From contig NZ_BLJU01000003.1 of the NCBI RefSeq assembly GCF_009932725.1, positions 434,001 through 498,000 of the forward strand: DNA of 64,000 nucleotides. The letters run 5' to 3'. The notes under the pieces are model-generated. The model was given only the letters and a program-made list of their open reading frames with translations, did not search any database and was not told the origin of the DNA. Positions within the stretch are counted from its first letter, which is position 1; each line of letters opens with the position of its first letter. Shown in pieces: positions 55,339 through 64,000 of this stretch. The position numbers were made by a program, and so were the translations under genes. Source of the stretch: Pseudomonas yangonensis (GTDB lineage Bacteria > Pseudomonadota > Gammaproteobacteria > Pseudomonadales > Pseudomonadaceae).

Positions 55339-57254
55339 TGCGGGCGAGAGAGTGGCTGGGCCGGATAGCGGAAACGCAGGAACTTCTGGGCGTTGCTCAC
55401 GACCTGGAAGGCTTCCTTGAGGTGGTGGCGTTCGCTGGAGCTGAATTTCTCCGGCTCGACGTAGTTATCGGGTGGGTTGCCGGCTTCCACCTCGCGGGCC
55501 TGGTGGCGGATGCGCACCAGGCTGAGGAACTCGAAGGCGTAGCGCAGATGATCCAGGGCTTCCTTGGGCAGCAGCTTGGTGGCCGCGATGGCGTCGAGAC
55601 GTTCCAGCGAGTTCTGCGCCTTGGAGCCGCACGCCAGAGCGTGCACGCGGATCAGGTCGGTCAACGGCGCAGTACCGCGGCCCTTGAGGTTGATGATGTT
55701 CTTCTGGCGGCCATCGGTTTCCATGACGAAGGTACGGAAGAAGCCCAGCGGCGGGGTGCGATTGAGCGCATTGCGTGCCAGGGCCGCAAGGAAGGCAGGG
55801 CTGGCGCTGGCTTTCTCCGCCAGCAGTTCCTTGAGATTTTCCACCAGCGCGGTCGCGCCATACACGCCATCGAGGTCGAAGAAGATACTGCTGTTGAGCA
55901 GAGTTTCCGGGTTGGGCTTCTCGATCCATTGATTGAAGTAGCCGCGCCAGACTTTCAGTGGCTGGCGCCATTTCGAGTTGCTGGCCATGATGCCGCCCTT
56001 GCAGTACGCATAACCGCAGGCGGACAGGCCATTGCTGACGAACTGCGCCAGTTCGGCGAAGTAGGCGTCGTGCTGATTCGGGTCGAAGCTGTCGTCGAGC
56101 ACCAGGGCGTTGTCCTGGTCGGTGAGCAGCAGTTGTTCATCACGCGCCATCGAGCCGGCGATCATGAAGCAGTAGGGCACCGGCGGTGGCCCGAGTTTCT
56201 CCTCGGCCAGCACCAGCAGGCGCCGGGTGAAGGCGCGCCCGATACTGCTCATGGCCCGCGCCACCATATGAGCGCTGGCATCGTCGGCGACCATGCGCAC
56301 GAAGGTGGCGTGCAGGTCCGGCAGCAGGCTCTTGAGGCCTTCCACCGAGTTCTTGTTGAAGATGCTGTTGACCAGATAGAGGCTGCTGCGCGACTCATAG
56401 CGGATGACGTCGGCGAGGGAGATCATGCCGACCGGGCGGCGGCGCTGCAGCACGGGCAGGTGATGGATGTTGTTGCGCAGCATGCACAGCATGGCCTCGA
56501 ACACCGACTCGTCGGCCTGCACGGTGACGGGCCCGGGCGTCATCACCTGGCTGACCGGCGTGTCGCCTGGCAAGCCTTCGGCCAGCACGCGGGTGCGCAG
56601 GTCACGATCGGTGAGAATGCCGGCCATTACCTGGTTCTGCTGATCGGCCACCTGCACCTGGGCGGGGTTGGGCCAGCGCCTGCCGGGGTTGACGATGATC
56701 ACCGAGGACACGCTCTGCTCGCTCATGACCTTCGCCACCTGCTGGACCGGCATGTCCAGCGGGACGCTGACCGGCGAGCGCCCGATGAGTTTGCGCACCT
56801 TGATCTTCATCAGCTCACTGGCCTTGCCGTGGCTGTCTTCCAGAGCGGATTTGAGGCGCGACTGGCCTTCGGCCTCGACGAAGTCGGCAAAACTGTCGAA
56901 CTGATCGCATAGCTGCTGGAACAACGCACTGGGGATGAAGTAGATGAGGCAGTCTTCCAGTGCCTTGGCCGCCAGGCGCACCTTGTTGCCCCGCAGCAGG
57001 CCAGCCTGGCCGAAGACGTCGCCTTCGGTCAGGCGGTTGTGCAGTTCACCCCCGCGTCGATAGGTTTCCACTGCGCCGCTGCGCACGTAGTGCAGCTCGT
57101 GAATGGGCGCGCCGGCGGCGAGAATTTCGCTACCGGCCTTGAAGTAGCCCACTTGCACCTGACGGGCGATCTCGTCGAGAGTCTGCTCCGGCAGGTTGTC
57201 GAAGGGGGCGAAGCGACTCAGGTGGTCGCGGATTTCGATCAGCTCGATCTGCAT
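55335..57254 (-). CDS. cNMP-binding / CBS / DUF294 putative nucleotidyltransferase
   Basis: 639 residues: a cyclic-nucleotide-binding-like domain (about 10-130), two CBS domains (about 160-290, IGRSPVSVPLDMPVQQVAKVM and VMTPGPVTVQADESVFEAM), a DUF294 nucleotidyltransferase core (about 320-460) with GSMARDEQLLLTDQDNALV, the GS..DxD catalytic pattern, and the DUF294 C-terminal domain (to about 620). Probably a ligand-sensing nucleotidyltransferase; GlnD-like fold, substrate unknown. Start 57254 preferred over 57278. It is cotranscribed with the DnaQ-like exonuclease. Confidence 0.9.
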   Translation of the reverse strand: MQIELIEIRDHLSRFAPFDNLPEQTLDEIARQVQVGYFKAGSEILAAGAPIHELHYVRSGAVETYRRGGELHNRLTEGDVFGQAGLLRGNKVRLAAKALEDCLIYFIPSALFQQLCDQFDSFADFVEAEGQSRLKSALEDSHGKASELMKIKVRKLIGRSPVSVPLDMPVQQVAKVMSEQSVSSVIIVNPGRRWPNPAQVQVADQQNQVMAGILTDRDLRTRVLAEGLPGDTPVSQVMTPGPVTVQADESVFEAMLCMLRNNIHHLPVLQRRRPVGMISLADVIRYESRSSLYLVNSIFNKNSVEGLKSLLPDLHATFVRMVADDASAHMVARAMSSIGRAFTRRLLVLAEEKLGPPPVPYCFMIAGSMARDEQLLLTDQDNALVLDDSFDPNQHDAYFAELAQFVSNGLSACGYAYCKGGIMASNSKWRQPLKVWRGYFNQWIEKPNPETLLNSSIFFDLDGVYGATALVENLKELLAEKASASPAFLAALARNALNRTPPLGFFRTFVMETDGRQKNIINLKGRGTAPLTDLIRVHALACGSKAQNSLERLDAIAATKLLPKEALDHLRYAFEFLSLVRIRHQAREVEAGNPPDNYVEPEKFSSSERHHLKEAFQVVSNAQKFLRFRYPAQPLSRPQ

Positions 57255-57367
57255 GGGGGCCTCGCTGATTGCTGGCATTCAAGGATACGAGCATAGCGAA
57301 GGGATGTCGTCCCACCGTGTCGCTATGAGGAAAGTGGCTGTCACAACAGGCCAAAAAAGGAGCAGGT

Positions 57368-57934
57368 ATGCAACATCCGGACTTATGGTGGAGCGTGGGC
57401 ATCCTGCTCGTGCTCGGCGGATTGACGGTCTTCTACTACAACCGTCTGGTATTCAACCGCCACCGCGTGGCTGAAGCCTGGAGCGGCATCGATGTGCAGC
57501 TCAAGCGCCGCGCCAGCCTGATTCCGGCGCTGGTGGAATGCGTGCGTCAGTACATGCGCTATGAGCAGAGCGCGCTGGAGACGCTGGTGCAGCAGCGCAC
57601 GCGCGCCGTGCAGCTGGCCGATTCGCCAATGGGCCAGCGGGCACCGGTGGAGGCGCAGCTGGGCAGCCAGTTACGCCAGCTGTTCGCCCTGGTCGAGGCT
57701 TATCCCGAGCTCAAGGCCGACAGCCAGTTTCGCGAGCTGCAGAGCAACATCAGCGAAGTCGAAGATCATATCCAGATGGCCCGGCGTTACTACAACGGAG
57801 CGGTGCGCGAGCTCAACGTGCTGGTCGAATCGGTGCCGAGCAACCTGGTGGCGAAGCTGCTGCGCTTCACCACTGCCGAATATTTCGCCCTCGCCGATGC
57901 CCGCGAGGGGCAACCGCCGAAAATGGAGTTCTGA
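57368..57934 (+). CDS. LemA family protein
   Basis: 188 residues with one N-terminal TM helix (about 8-26, GILLVLGGLTVFYYNRL), then a helical LemA domain with VAEAWSGIDVQLKRRASLIPALVECV and ARRYYNGAVRELNVLVESVPSNLVA near 140. LemA proteins of Pseudomonas and others are inner-membrane proteins of unclear role. It sits 2 bases upstream of the DUF2207 gene, a conserved pairing. Confidence 0.92.
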   Translation: MQHPDLWWSVGILLVLGGLTVFYYNRLVFNRHRVAEAWSGIDVQLKRRASLIPALVECVRQYMRYEQSALETLVQQRTRAVQLADSPMGQRAPVEAQLGSQLRQLFALVEAYPELKADSQFRELQSNISEVEDHIQMARRYYNGAVRELNVLVESVPSNLVAKLLRFTTAEYFALADAREGQPPKMEF

Positions 57935-57936
57935 TC

Positions 57937-59850
57937 ATGCCGGGATGGCTCAAGTCGCTTGTCTGCCTGTTTTTGCTGGGCCTGGCGGGCACCACGCTGG
58001 CGAGCGAGGAAGAACGCATTACCGACTACTCGGTGAGTGTCGAGATACGTACCGATGGCAGCCTGCTGGTGACCGAGCTGATCACCGTCGCGGCAGCGGG
58101 GGAGCAGATCAGCCGCGGCATCTTCCGGGATTTCCCGGTGCAGAGCATCAGCCGTGAACGGCTGCTGCGCCGCGTCGGCTTCGAGGTGCTGGAGGTGCAG
58201 CGCAACGGCCAGCCGGAGCCCTATCAGCTGGAGTCGAGGGGCGCCGTCGAGCGCGTTCGCATCGGCTCGGCCAGCCGCAAGCTGGAGCCGGGGCGCCATC
58301 GCTATCGCATCGTCTACCTGACGCAGCGGCAGTTGATCGAGCGTGCCAACGAAGACGAGCTGTACTGGAACGTCACCGGCAACGGCTGGATCTTCCCCAT
58401 CGACCAGGCGCGCATCCGCGTAAGCCTGCCCGACGGCGCGCAGATTCTTCGGGTCGATGGCTATACCGGGCGCAGCGGTGCGCAGGACAAGAACTTCCGG
58501 GTGCTGACGCAGAACGACGGCGAGCTTCGCATGGAGACCACCGAGCCTCTGCCTGCCTATGCCGGCTTCACCATCGCCGTGGCCTGGCCCGCCGGGCTGA
58601 TCGAGCGGCCCGGGCTGGGTAAACGCCTGCTCTGGGTGCTGCAGGACAATCCGGGTACGGCACTGGGCAGCCTGGTGTTTCTGGCCTTGCTGAGCTACTT
58701 CCTGTGGCAGTGGCGGCGCGTCGGCCGAGACCCGCAGAAAGGCCTGATCATTCCGCTGTTCCAGGCGCCGGAAGGGTTGTCACCGGCAGCGGCCGGCTTC
58801 GTCTGGCATCAGGGGTTCGGCATGCGCTACAGCCCGACGCGGGCACTGACCGTGGCGTTGACCTCGATGGCGATCAAGCGCGCGGTGAAGCTGTCCGACA
58901 GCGACCAGGGCTACACCCTCGAGTCCGCCGGAAAGCCGGTGCCACCCCTGCATCCGGGTGAACGCAAGGTGTATGGCGCGCTGTTCAGCAGCGCGTCGAG
59001 CCTGACCCTCGGGAGCCATTACGAGCCGAAACTGAAAAAGGCGCTCGATGCGCTGCAGGCCAGCATCAGCGCGGACTATCACGCGGCCTGCTTCAGGCTC
59101 AACCGCCAACAGTGGTGGCGCGGCGTGGCTCTGGCCGTGCTGGGCGTGCCGCTGACGCTACTGCCCGGCCTGAGCGGCGCCGATGTGTTCGTCGTGGGCA
59201 TGATGTCGCTGTTCGTACTGGCCTTCGGCGCCGTCGGCATCGGCGGTGCGTTCGTGGCGTTGCGCAGATGGCATGCCCGTCGTTACGGGCAAATGCTCTT
59301 CGGCCTGATCTTCGCCGTACCCTTCGGCAGTGTCGGCCTGGGCGTGCTGACCATGATGGGCAGCACGGTGCCCACGCTGGGGGTCTGGAACCTGGTGCTG
59401 GTGGTCGCGTTCGTGCTGCTCTGCGGGCTGTTTCGCTGGCTGCTGGAGGCGCCGACACTGCGCGGCCGCGAGGTGCTCGACAAGCTCGAGGGCTACCGTG
59501 ACTACCTGCAGCTGGCGGAAAGCGAGCTGATGGAAAAGGTTGCCGAGGCGCCGGTGATGAGCATCGCCCTGTACGAGCAGCACCTGCCCTACGCCATGGC
59601 GCTGGGCGTCGAGCAGCAATGGAGCGAGCGCTTCGACCGGGCGCTGGCCAGCGGCCTGGTGGAAGCACCGGCGCAAGGCTACAAGCCGGACTGGTATTCG
59701 GGCCGCAGCATCACCAGCTCGCAGTCGCTGAGCAGCAGTCTGTCATCCAACCTGGGCCGGGCGACGGCCGCCTCTTCGGTCGCGCCCAGCCAGTCGTCTT
59801 CATCCGCGGGCGGCAGCTCCTCGGGTGGCTCGGGCGGTGGTGGCTGGTAG
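57937..59850 (+). CDS. DUF2207 membrane protein
   Basis: 637 residues: signal peptide (about 1-22, SLVCLFLLGLAGTTLA), an extracytoplasmic beta-rich DUF2207 domain (about 25-215, with RITDYSVSVEIRTDGSLLVTE), a TM helix near 230-250, a cytoplasmic segment, further hydrophobic helices near 390-440 and 450-505, and a Ser/Gly-rich tail ending GGSSSGGSGGGGW. Function unknown; it usually follows lemA, as here, and the two likely form a membrane complex. Confidence 0.9.
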   Translation: MPGWLKSLVCLFLLGLAGTTLASEEERITDYSVSVEIRTDGSLLVTELITVAAAGEQISRGIFRDFPVQSISRERLLRRVGFEVLEVQRNGQPEPYQLESRGAVERVRIGSASRKLEPGRHRYRIVYLTQRQLIERANEDELYWNVTGNGWIFPIDQARIRVSLPDGAQILRVDGYTGRSGAQDKNFRVLTQNDGELRMETTEPLPAYAGFTIAVAWPAGLIERPGLGKRLLWVLQDNPGTALGSLVFLALLSYFLWQWRRVGRDPQKGLIIPLFQAPEGLSPAAAGFVWHQGFGMRYSPTRALTVALTSMAIKRAVKLSDSDQGYTLESAGKPVPPLHPGERKVYGALFSSASSLTLGSHYEPKLKKALDALQASISADYHAACFRLNRQQWWRGVALAVLGVPLTLLPGLSGADVFVVGMMSLFVLAFGAVGIGGAFVALRRWHARRYGQMLFGLIFAVPFGSVGLGVLTMMGSTVPTLGVWNLVLVVAFVLLCGLFRWLLEAPTLRGREVLDKLEGYRDYLQLAESELMEKVAEAPVMSIALYEQHLPYAMALGVEQQWSERFDRALASGLVEAPAQGYKPDWYSGRSITSSQSLSSSLSSNLGRATAASSVAPSQSSSSAGGSSSGGSGGGGW

Positions 59851-59853
59851 GGC

Positions 59854-60744
59854 TCAGCTCCAGTTCCAACGGCTTTCGGCCACGGCATCGTGGGCGTGCA
59901 GGCTTTCCGCGTGCACGACCTTGAGGCGGAAGGCGCTGGCCTGCGGCAGGCTGCGCAGGGCTTGATGCAGGCGGCGCGCGGCGTCTTCGCAGAACATCAG
60001 GTTCTGTCCGTTGGCCAGGGCGAAAGCCTGTTCATCGGCGCGTTTCACCGCTGTTTGCACCGGCGTGCCGAGGGCCTGCTCGGCGCTGTCGATCAGCGCC
60101 AGCACGGGCAGCTCGGTGCAGTCGGGAGCCAGGCGCAGCTGCAGGGTCGCGGTGCTGCGCTGGCTGTGTGGCGTGGCGACGATGCCCTGGGTCGAGCCAA
60201 GCCAGTCGAGCACCTCCTGATAGTCCATGGATTGCCGGGCGAAGGTTTCGGCGAAACGCTGCTGAATCAACTGGCGGGCCAGCGCCGCCGAGCAGGGGCA
60301 GGTGGACGAGTAGCCGACCTCGACTTGCAGCTCGATGCTGACGCCGCGGCCGTCCTGTCTGGCGCGCAGTTCGAAGGGGTAGGCCTTCCAGCCGCTGAGC
60401 GGGCTGACCAGCGCAACACGCTCGAGCGGTACCTCGCCGCGTAGGGTCAGGGTGGCGCTGTCGGACAGTGCCTGATGGCTGCTTAGGCAATCATCCAGCA
60501 CCTGCAGCAGGGCAGGCACGTCCAGTTGCTGGTGCAGCAGACGCTGCGCCGCCAGATACAGGCGCGACATGTGAATGCCGCGCGCGCCGGCGTCGTCGAG
60601 GCTGACACCGATATCGACACTGGCGTTCACGGCCGCGCCCGCCAGGCGAATGGGTAAGGCGATGCCGGCCATGCCGACCCAGTCCAGTGGCACAACATGG
60701 TGAGTGGCTTGGGCGGCAATATCCGGCAGGGGCAGCTCGTTCAT
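59854..60744 (-). CDS. folE2: GTP cyclohydrolase FolE2 (type IB)
   Basis: 296 residues; converts GTP to 7,8-dihydroneopterin triphosphate, first step of folate synthesis. FolE2 tolerates Mn or Fe and replaces Zn-dependent FolE under zinc starvation. Seen: VGMAGIALPIRL near residue 20 and STCPCSAALARQLIQQRF near 148 with the metal-binding Cys. The gene reads away from the Zur box at 60774-60795, 30 bases upstream, opposite dksA2. It is convergent with DUF2207, only 3 bases apart. Confidence 0.95.
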   Translation of the reverse strand: MNELPLPDIAAQATHHVVPLDWVGMAGIALPIRLAGAAVNASVDIGVSLDDAGARGIHMSRLYLAAQRLLHQQLDVPALLQVLDDCLSSHQALSDSATLTLRGEVPLERVALVSPLSGWKAYPFELRARQDGRGVSIELQVEVGYSSTCPCSAALARQLIQQRFAETFARQSMDYQEVLDWLGSTQGIVATPHSQRSTATLQLRLAPDCTELPVLALIDSAEQALGTPVQTAVKRADEQAFALANGQNLMFCEDAARRLHQALRSLPQASAFRLKVVHAESLHAHDAVAESRWNWS

Positions 60745-60773
60745 CGCAAATCCATGGGTTGCTGTCAGAAATA

Positions 60774-60795
60774 AATGTTATGTTATAACAATTAA
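60774..60795. promoter_or_regulatory. Zur operator between folE2 and dksA2
   Basis: TGTTATAACA (60781-60790) is a perfect palindrome within AATGTTATGTTATAACAATT. It lies in the 71-base divergent region and should repress both folE2 and the dksA2 operon when zinc is sufficient. The 17 bases AATGTTATGTTATAACA recur upstream of the receptor at 26688. Confidence 0.88.
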
Positions 60796-60815
60796 AACAC
60801 GTTAGCCGATTTGCC

Positions 60816-61238
60816 ATGACCCCGACCCTGCCTACCGAAGCCGAGCTGCTCGCCCAGCCGGCAGATGACTACATGAACGATACGCAGCAGCGCTTCTTCC
60901 GCGAGCTGCTGCTGGCTCAGCGTGCCGATCTGCAGGCGCGTATCGACGAGGAGTTCAGCGAGCTGCGCCAGTCCGAAACCAGCAGCGACGTCGCCGATAT
61001 CGGCGCCGCCGAGGAGCAACGGCAGTGGCAGCTGCGCCTGCTGGAGCGGGAAAAGAAGCTGCTCGACAAGATCGACCAGGCGCTCGAACGCCTGGCGCGT
61101 GGCGAATACGGCTGGTGCGCCGAGACCGGCGAGCCCATCGGCCTGAAACGCCTGCTGCTGCGCCCGACCGCGACCCTGTGCATCGAAGCCAAGGAGCGTC
61201 AGGAGCAGCGCGAAAAACATCAGCGTGACCGTGACTGA
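60816..61238 (+). CDS. dksA2: DksA2, zinc-independent DksA paralogue
   Basis: 140 residues: an N-terminal coiled coil (about 20-90) with the DxxDxA tip ([10 protein letters not shown] near 53) and a C-terminal finger region reading [27 protein letters not shown]. Only two of the four zinc-finger Cys remain (C-x2-T and C-x2-A), as in P. aeruginosa DksA2, which works without zinc. It binds the RNA polymerase secondary channel with ppGpp. Zur-controlled by position; first gene of an operon with the COG0523 GTPase and DUF1826. Confidence 0.94.
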   Translation: MTPTLPTEAELLAQPADDYMNDTQQRFFRELLLAQRADLQARIDEEFSELRQSETSSDVADIGAAEEQRQWQLRLLEREKKLLDKIDQALERLARGEYGWCAETGEPIGLKRLLLRPTATLCIEAKERQEQREKHQRDRD

Positions 61239-61252
61239 ACGAGGAACCCCCC

Positions 61253-62457
<1,205 letters not shown>

Positions 62458-62458
<1 letters not shown>

Positions 62459-63102
62459 TGTTCGCCCTGCAGTTGCCGAAAGTGTCCCGGCAGGTGCTGG
62501 GAGCGGATATTCAGGTGCTCGGCGAGGTGCTGCACGACGGCGTCAACCTGGCCGTCTGGCAGCGCCGCCTGCCGGCGCAGATCGCCGACTTCGCCGATGC
62601 GCTGCTGGCCCAGGGCGAGCCCCTGGCGCATTCCATGACCCTGGAACTGCCGCGTGCCGACAGCGAGCCGAACCTGAGCGGCCTGGTCGCGCAGTATGCC
62701 GACCTGCCGGGCCAGGCCGCCTTCCTCGCCGACGTGGCCTGGCTGGTGCGCGCCTACGCCTGCCTGCTCGATGCCCAGCGCATCGGCCTGCGCCTGCGCG
62801 CGCTGGACAAGGCCATGTGCCCGCGCTTTCACGTCGACCATGTACCGCTGCGGCTGATCACCAGCTACGCCGGGGTCGGCAGCGAGTGGCTGGAAGAGGG
62901 CGCGATGTCGCGCAGCAGGCTCGGTCAGCCGGAGGCAGAACCTACGCAACAGGCGTTGATCCAGCGTCTGGATAGCGGGCATGTGGCGCTGGCCAAGGGC
63001 GAGAAGTGGCAGGGCAACGAAGGCCGCGGGCTGATCCATCGATCGCCGCAGCCGCCGGCCGGTCAGCGGCGCTTGTTGCTGACCCTGGATTGGCTGGCCT
63101 GA
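62458..63102 (+). CDS. DUF1826 family protein of the zinc-starvation operon
   Basis: 214 residues. Seen: RVCLL-type helical middle and the conserved CPRFHVDHVPLRLITSYAGVGSEWL near 121, whose Cys/His/Asp spacing suggests metal binding and recalls 2-oxoglutarate-dioxygenase-like HxD segments (inference). Function unknown. It directly overlaps the ZigA-like gene and so belongs to the predicted Zur regulon. Confidence 0.85.
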
Positions 63103-63185
63103 CATCGCCACAAGCTGCGCGGCAAACATGTCATGGAAGCCGTACCTCGGGCGTAATGCTGTCCACTTAAGGCGGTAGGCGCTTG

Positions 63186-63275
63186 GCTCCCCTTTCCCAT
63201 TTATGGGAGAGGGGCCGGGGGAGAGGGCTGAAACGCTGCAAAACTTCCGCTCTCCCCACCGGGGCGAGGGGACTG
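63186..63275. repeat. second copy of the CTCCCCT / GAGGGGACTG repeat
   Basis: Begins CTCCCCTTTCCCATTTATGG and ends CGGGGCGAGGGGACTG; counterpart of 51272-51388. It lies in the 406-base gene-free stretch 63103-63508, which otherwise holds the terminator below and nothing else recognised. Confidence 0.6.
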
Positions 63276-63350
63276 CTTGCGTTCGACTGTTGCTTGTGGG
63301 AACAGCTTCATGCCGCGAGGCGAGGCCTATGCTGCTGCCAGGCATGACGG

Positions 63351-63383
63351 AAAAAAATAGGCCGGAGCGACTGCCCCGGCCTT
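63351..63383 (-). terminator. rho-independent terminator of the small secreted-protein gene
   Basis: On the minus strand AAGGCCGG and CCGGCCT form a stem around GGCAGTCGCT and are followed by ATTTTTTT (63358 down to 63351). It lies about 125 bases past the stop of the gene at 63509. Confidence 0.8.
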
Positions 63384-63508
63384 AAGCACCAAGAGATCAT
63401 GTCGACGCGTGACTCGACATGAGGGTTACGTGAGGTACCCGCGGTCATTAGGCGCTTTCTGGATGACACTTTGATGTCAGTCCCGGCGTTTGTTTCAGGC
63501 AGCTCAGG

Positions 63509-63859
63509 TCAGGGCTTGATCCACTTGCCCTGATACTGGCTGGTGCAGGCCGGCTCCAGATACAGCGCGTCGCTGGCCACGCCGTAGTAGTGGATGTCCT
63601 GCTGGTACAGGTCACTGCCGGCGCGCGCATTCTGGCAAATGCCATAGGCGCCCTGCGGACATTGCTCGACGAATTCCACCTCGACCGTCTGCCCCTGCAA
63701 TTGCGGCTGGCAGAAGCCATCACGAAACAGCGTGGCGGGAATGTTGCGATTTTCCTGGCAGACCTTCACATCCAGACGCTCGGCCTGGCTATGCACCACG
63801 CAGGCTTCGGCCAGGACCAGGCCCGGTAGCAGAGAGAACAGCAACAGCCATGCACGCAT
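63509..63859 (-). CDS. small secreted Cys-containing protein, function unknown
   Basis: 116 residues with a clear signal peptide (MRAWLLLFSLLPGLVLA-EA, about 1-17). The mature part has six Cys (near 20, 34, 49, 69, 77 and 107), probably disulfide-bonded in the periplasm. I do not recognise a domain. GGAG lies about 9 bases before ATG 63859; an ATG at 63925 further upstream has no such site. It sits between the zinc-starvation operon and a further COG0523 gene, but a functional link is not shown. Confidence 0.8.
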   Translation of the reverse strand: MRAWLLLFSLLPGLVLAEACVVHSQAERLDVKVCQENRNIPATLFRDGFCQPQLQGQTVEVEFVEQCPQGAYGICQNARAGSDLYQQDIHYYGVASDALYLEPACTSQYQGKWIKP

Positions 63860-63954
63860 CGTTTCGACTCCCGAAAAACTGCCAGCGAATCTAACATGCT
63901 GCTTCCTTGCAGTCTGTGCTGGCATTTGCCTGGCGAACCACCGACGATAGATTC

Positions 63955-64000
63955 ATGCTCAGCCAAATTCCTACCCACCTTATCGCCGGCCCGCTGGGTG
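63955..64000 (+). CDS. N-terminus of a further COG0523/CobW-type GTPase (cut by window edge)
   Basis: ATG 63955 opens a frame reading MLSQIPTHLIAGPLG to the last base, matching the start of COG0523 GTPases in which this segment runs into Walker A (GPLGAGKT). Only 15 codons are visible. Divergent from the small secreted-protein gene. If complete it is the third COG0523 gene of the window. Confidence 0.65.
   Translation, partial: MLSQIPTHLIAGPLG

Overview
The window reads as chromosomal DNA of a Pseudomonas, most like the P. mendocina / P. oleovorans group. GC is high, third codon positions are strongly G/C, the intergenic REP-type hairpins are of the kind common in Pseudomonas, and the gene order resembles (from memory) P. 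aeruginosa PA2903-PA2914 for the cobalamin block and PA5534-PA5541 for the zinc block. No rRNA, tRNA, CRISPR or prophage was seen. Strain and species are inference.

Layout. (1) 160-7905: a cobalamin riboswitch, then cobW, cobN, a ChlI/ChlD-type chelatase gene pair joined by a convincing -1 frameshift site, and cobF. (2) 8062-18000: accessory genes, mostly on the minus strand: a GNAT acetyltransferase, a TonB receptor, DUF2059, an AhpD-like protein, an MHS-type MFS transporter, two LysE/RhtB exporters, two AraC-type regulators and an XRE-VOC fusion. (3) 18125-18360: a decayed IS1182-type transposase. (4) 18479-26141: the corrin-ring block, with cbiG-cobJ, cobI, cobH and cobG on the minus strand under a second riboswitch, and divergently cobL, cobK and a 2Fe-2S ferredoxin-like gene. 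(5) 26249-31661: a third riboswitch plus a Zur-type operator, followed by TonB receptor, ABC ATPase, binding protein and a permease gene that looks broken by a short internal deletion. (6) 31737-40391: a cyclopropane-fatty-acid-synthase-like enzyme, then a DctB/DctD pair, a sigma-54 promoter, a TAXI-type TRAP receptor, its fused permease and DUF1850. (7) 40624-47000: DUF3617, a siderophore receptor with PepSY protein, a periplasmic binding protein and cardiolipin synthase. (8) 47241-54107: two tandem BCCT transporters, a repeat-rich gap with a MITE-like element, sdaA and a LysR regulator. (9) 54300-59850: DUF2986, a DnaQ exonuclease with a CBS/nucleotidyltransferase partner, LemA and DUF2207. 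(10) 59854-64000: a zinc-starvation block (folE2, Zur box, dksA2, a ZigA-like COG0523 GTPase, DUF1826), a small secreted protein, and the start of a further COG0523 GTPase at the right edge.

How they fit together. Regions 1, 4 and 5 form one cobalamin programme: aerobic ring synthesis (CobG, CobF, CobN chelatase) under B12 riboswitches, next to a metal- or corrinoid-uptake operon that carries both a B12 riboswitch and a Zur box. Region 10 shares essentially the same Zur operator, so zinc starvation should switch on both ends of the window. The most notable points are the A AAA AAG slippery site with a downstream hairpin in the chelatase gene, the combined riboswitch and Zur leader, a REP hairpin translated inside a signal peptide, and the deletion in the FecCD permease.
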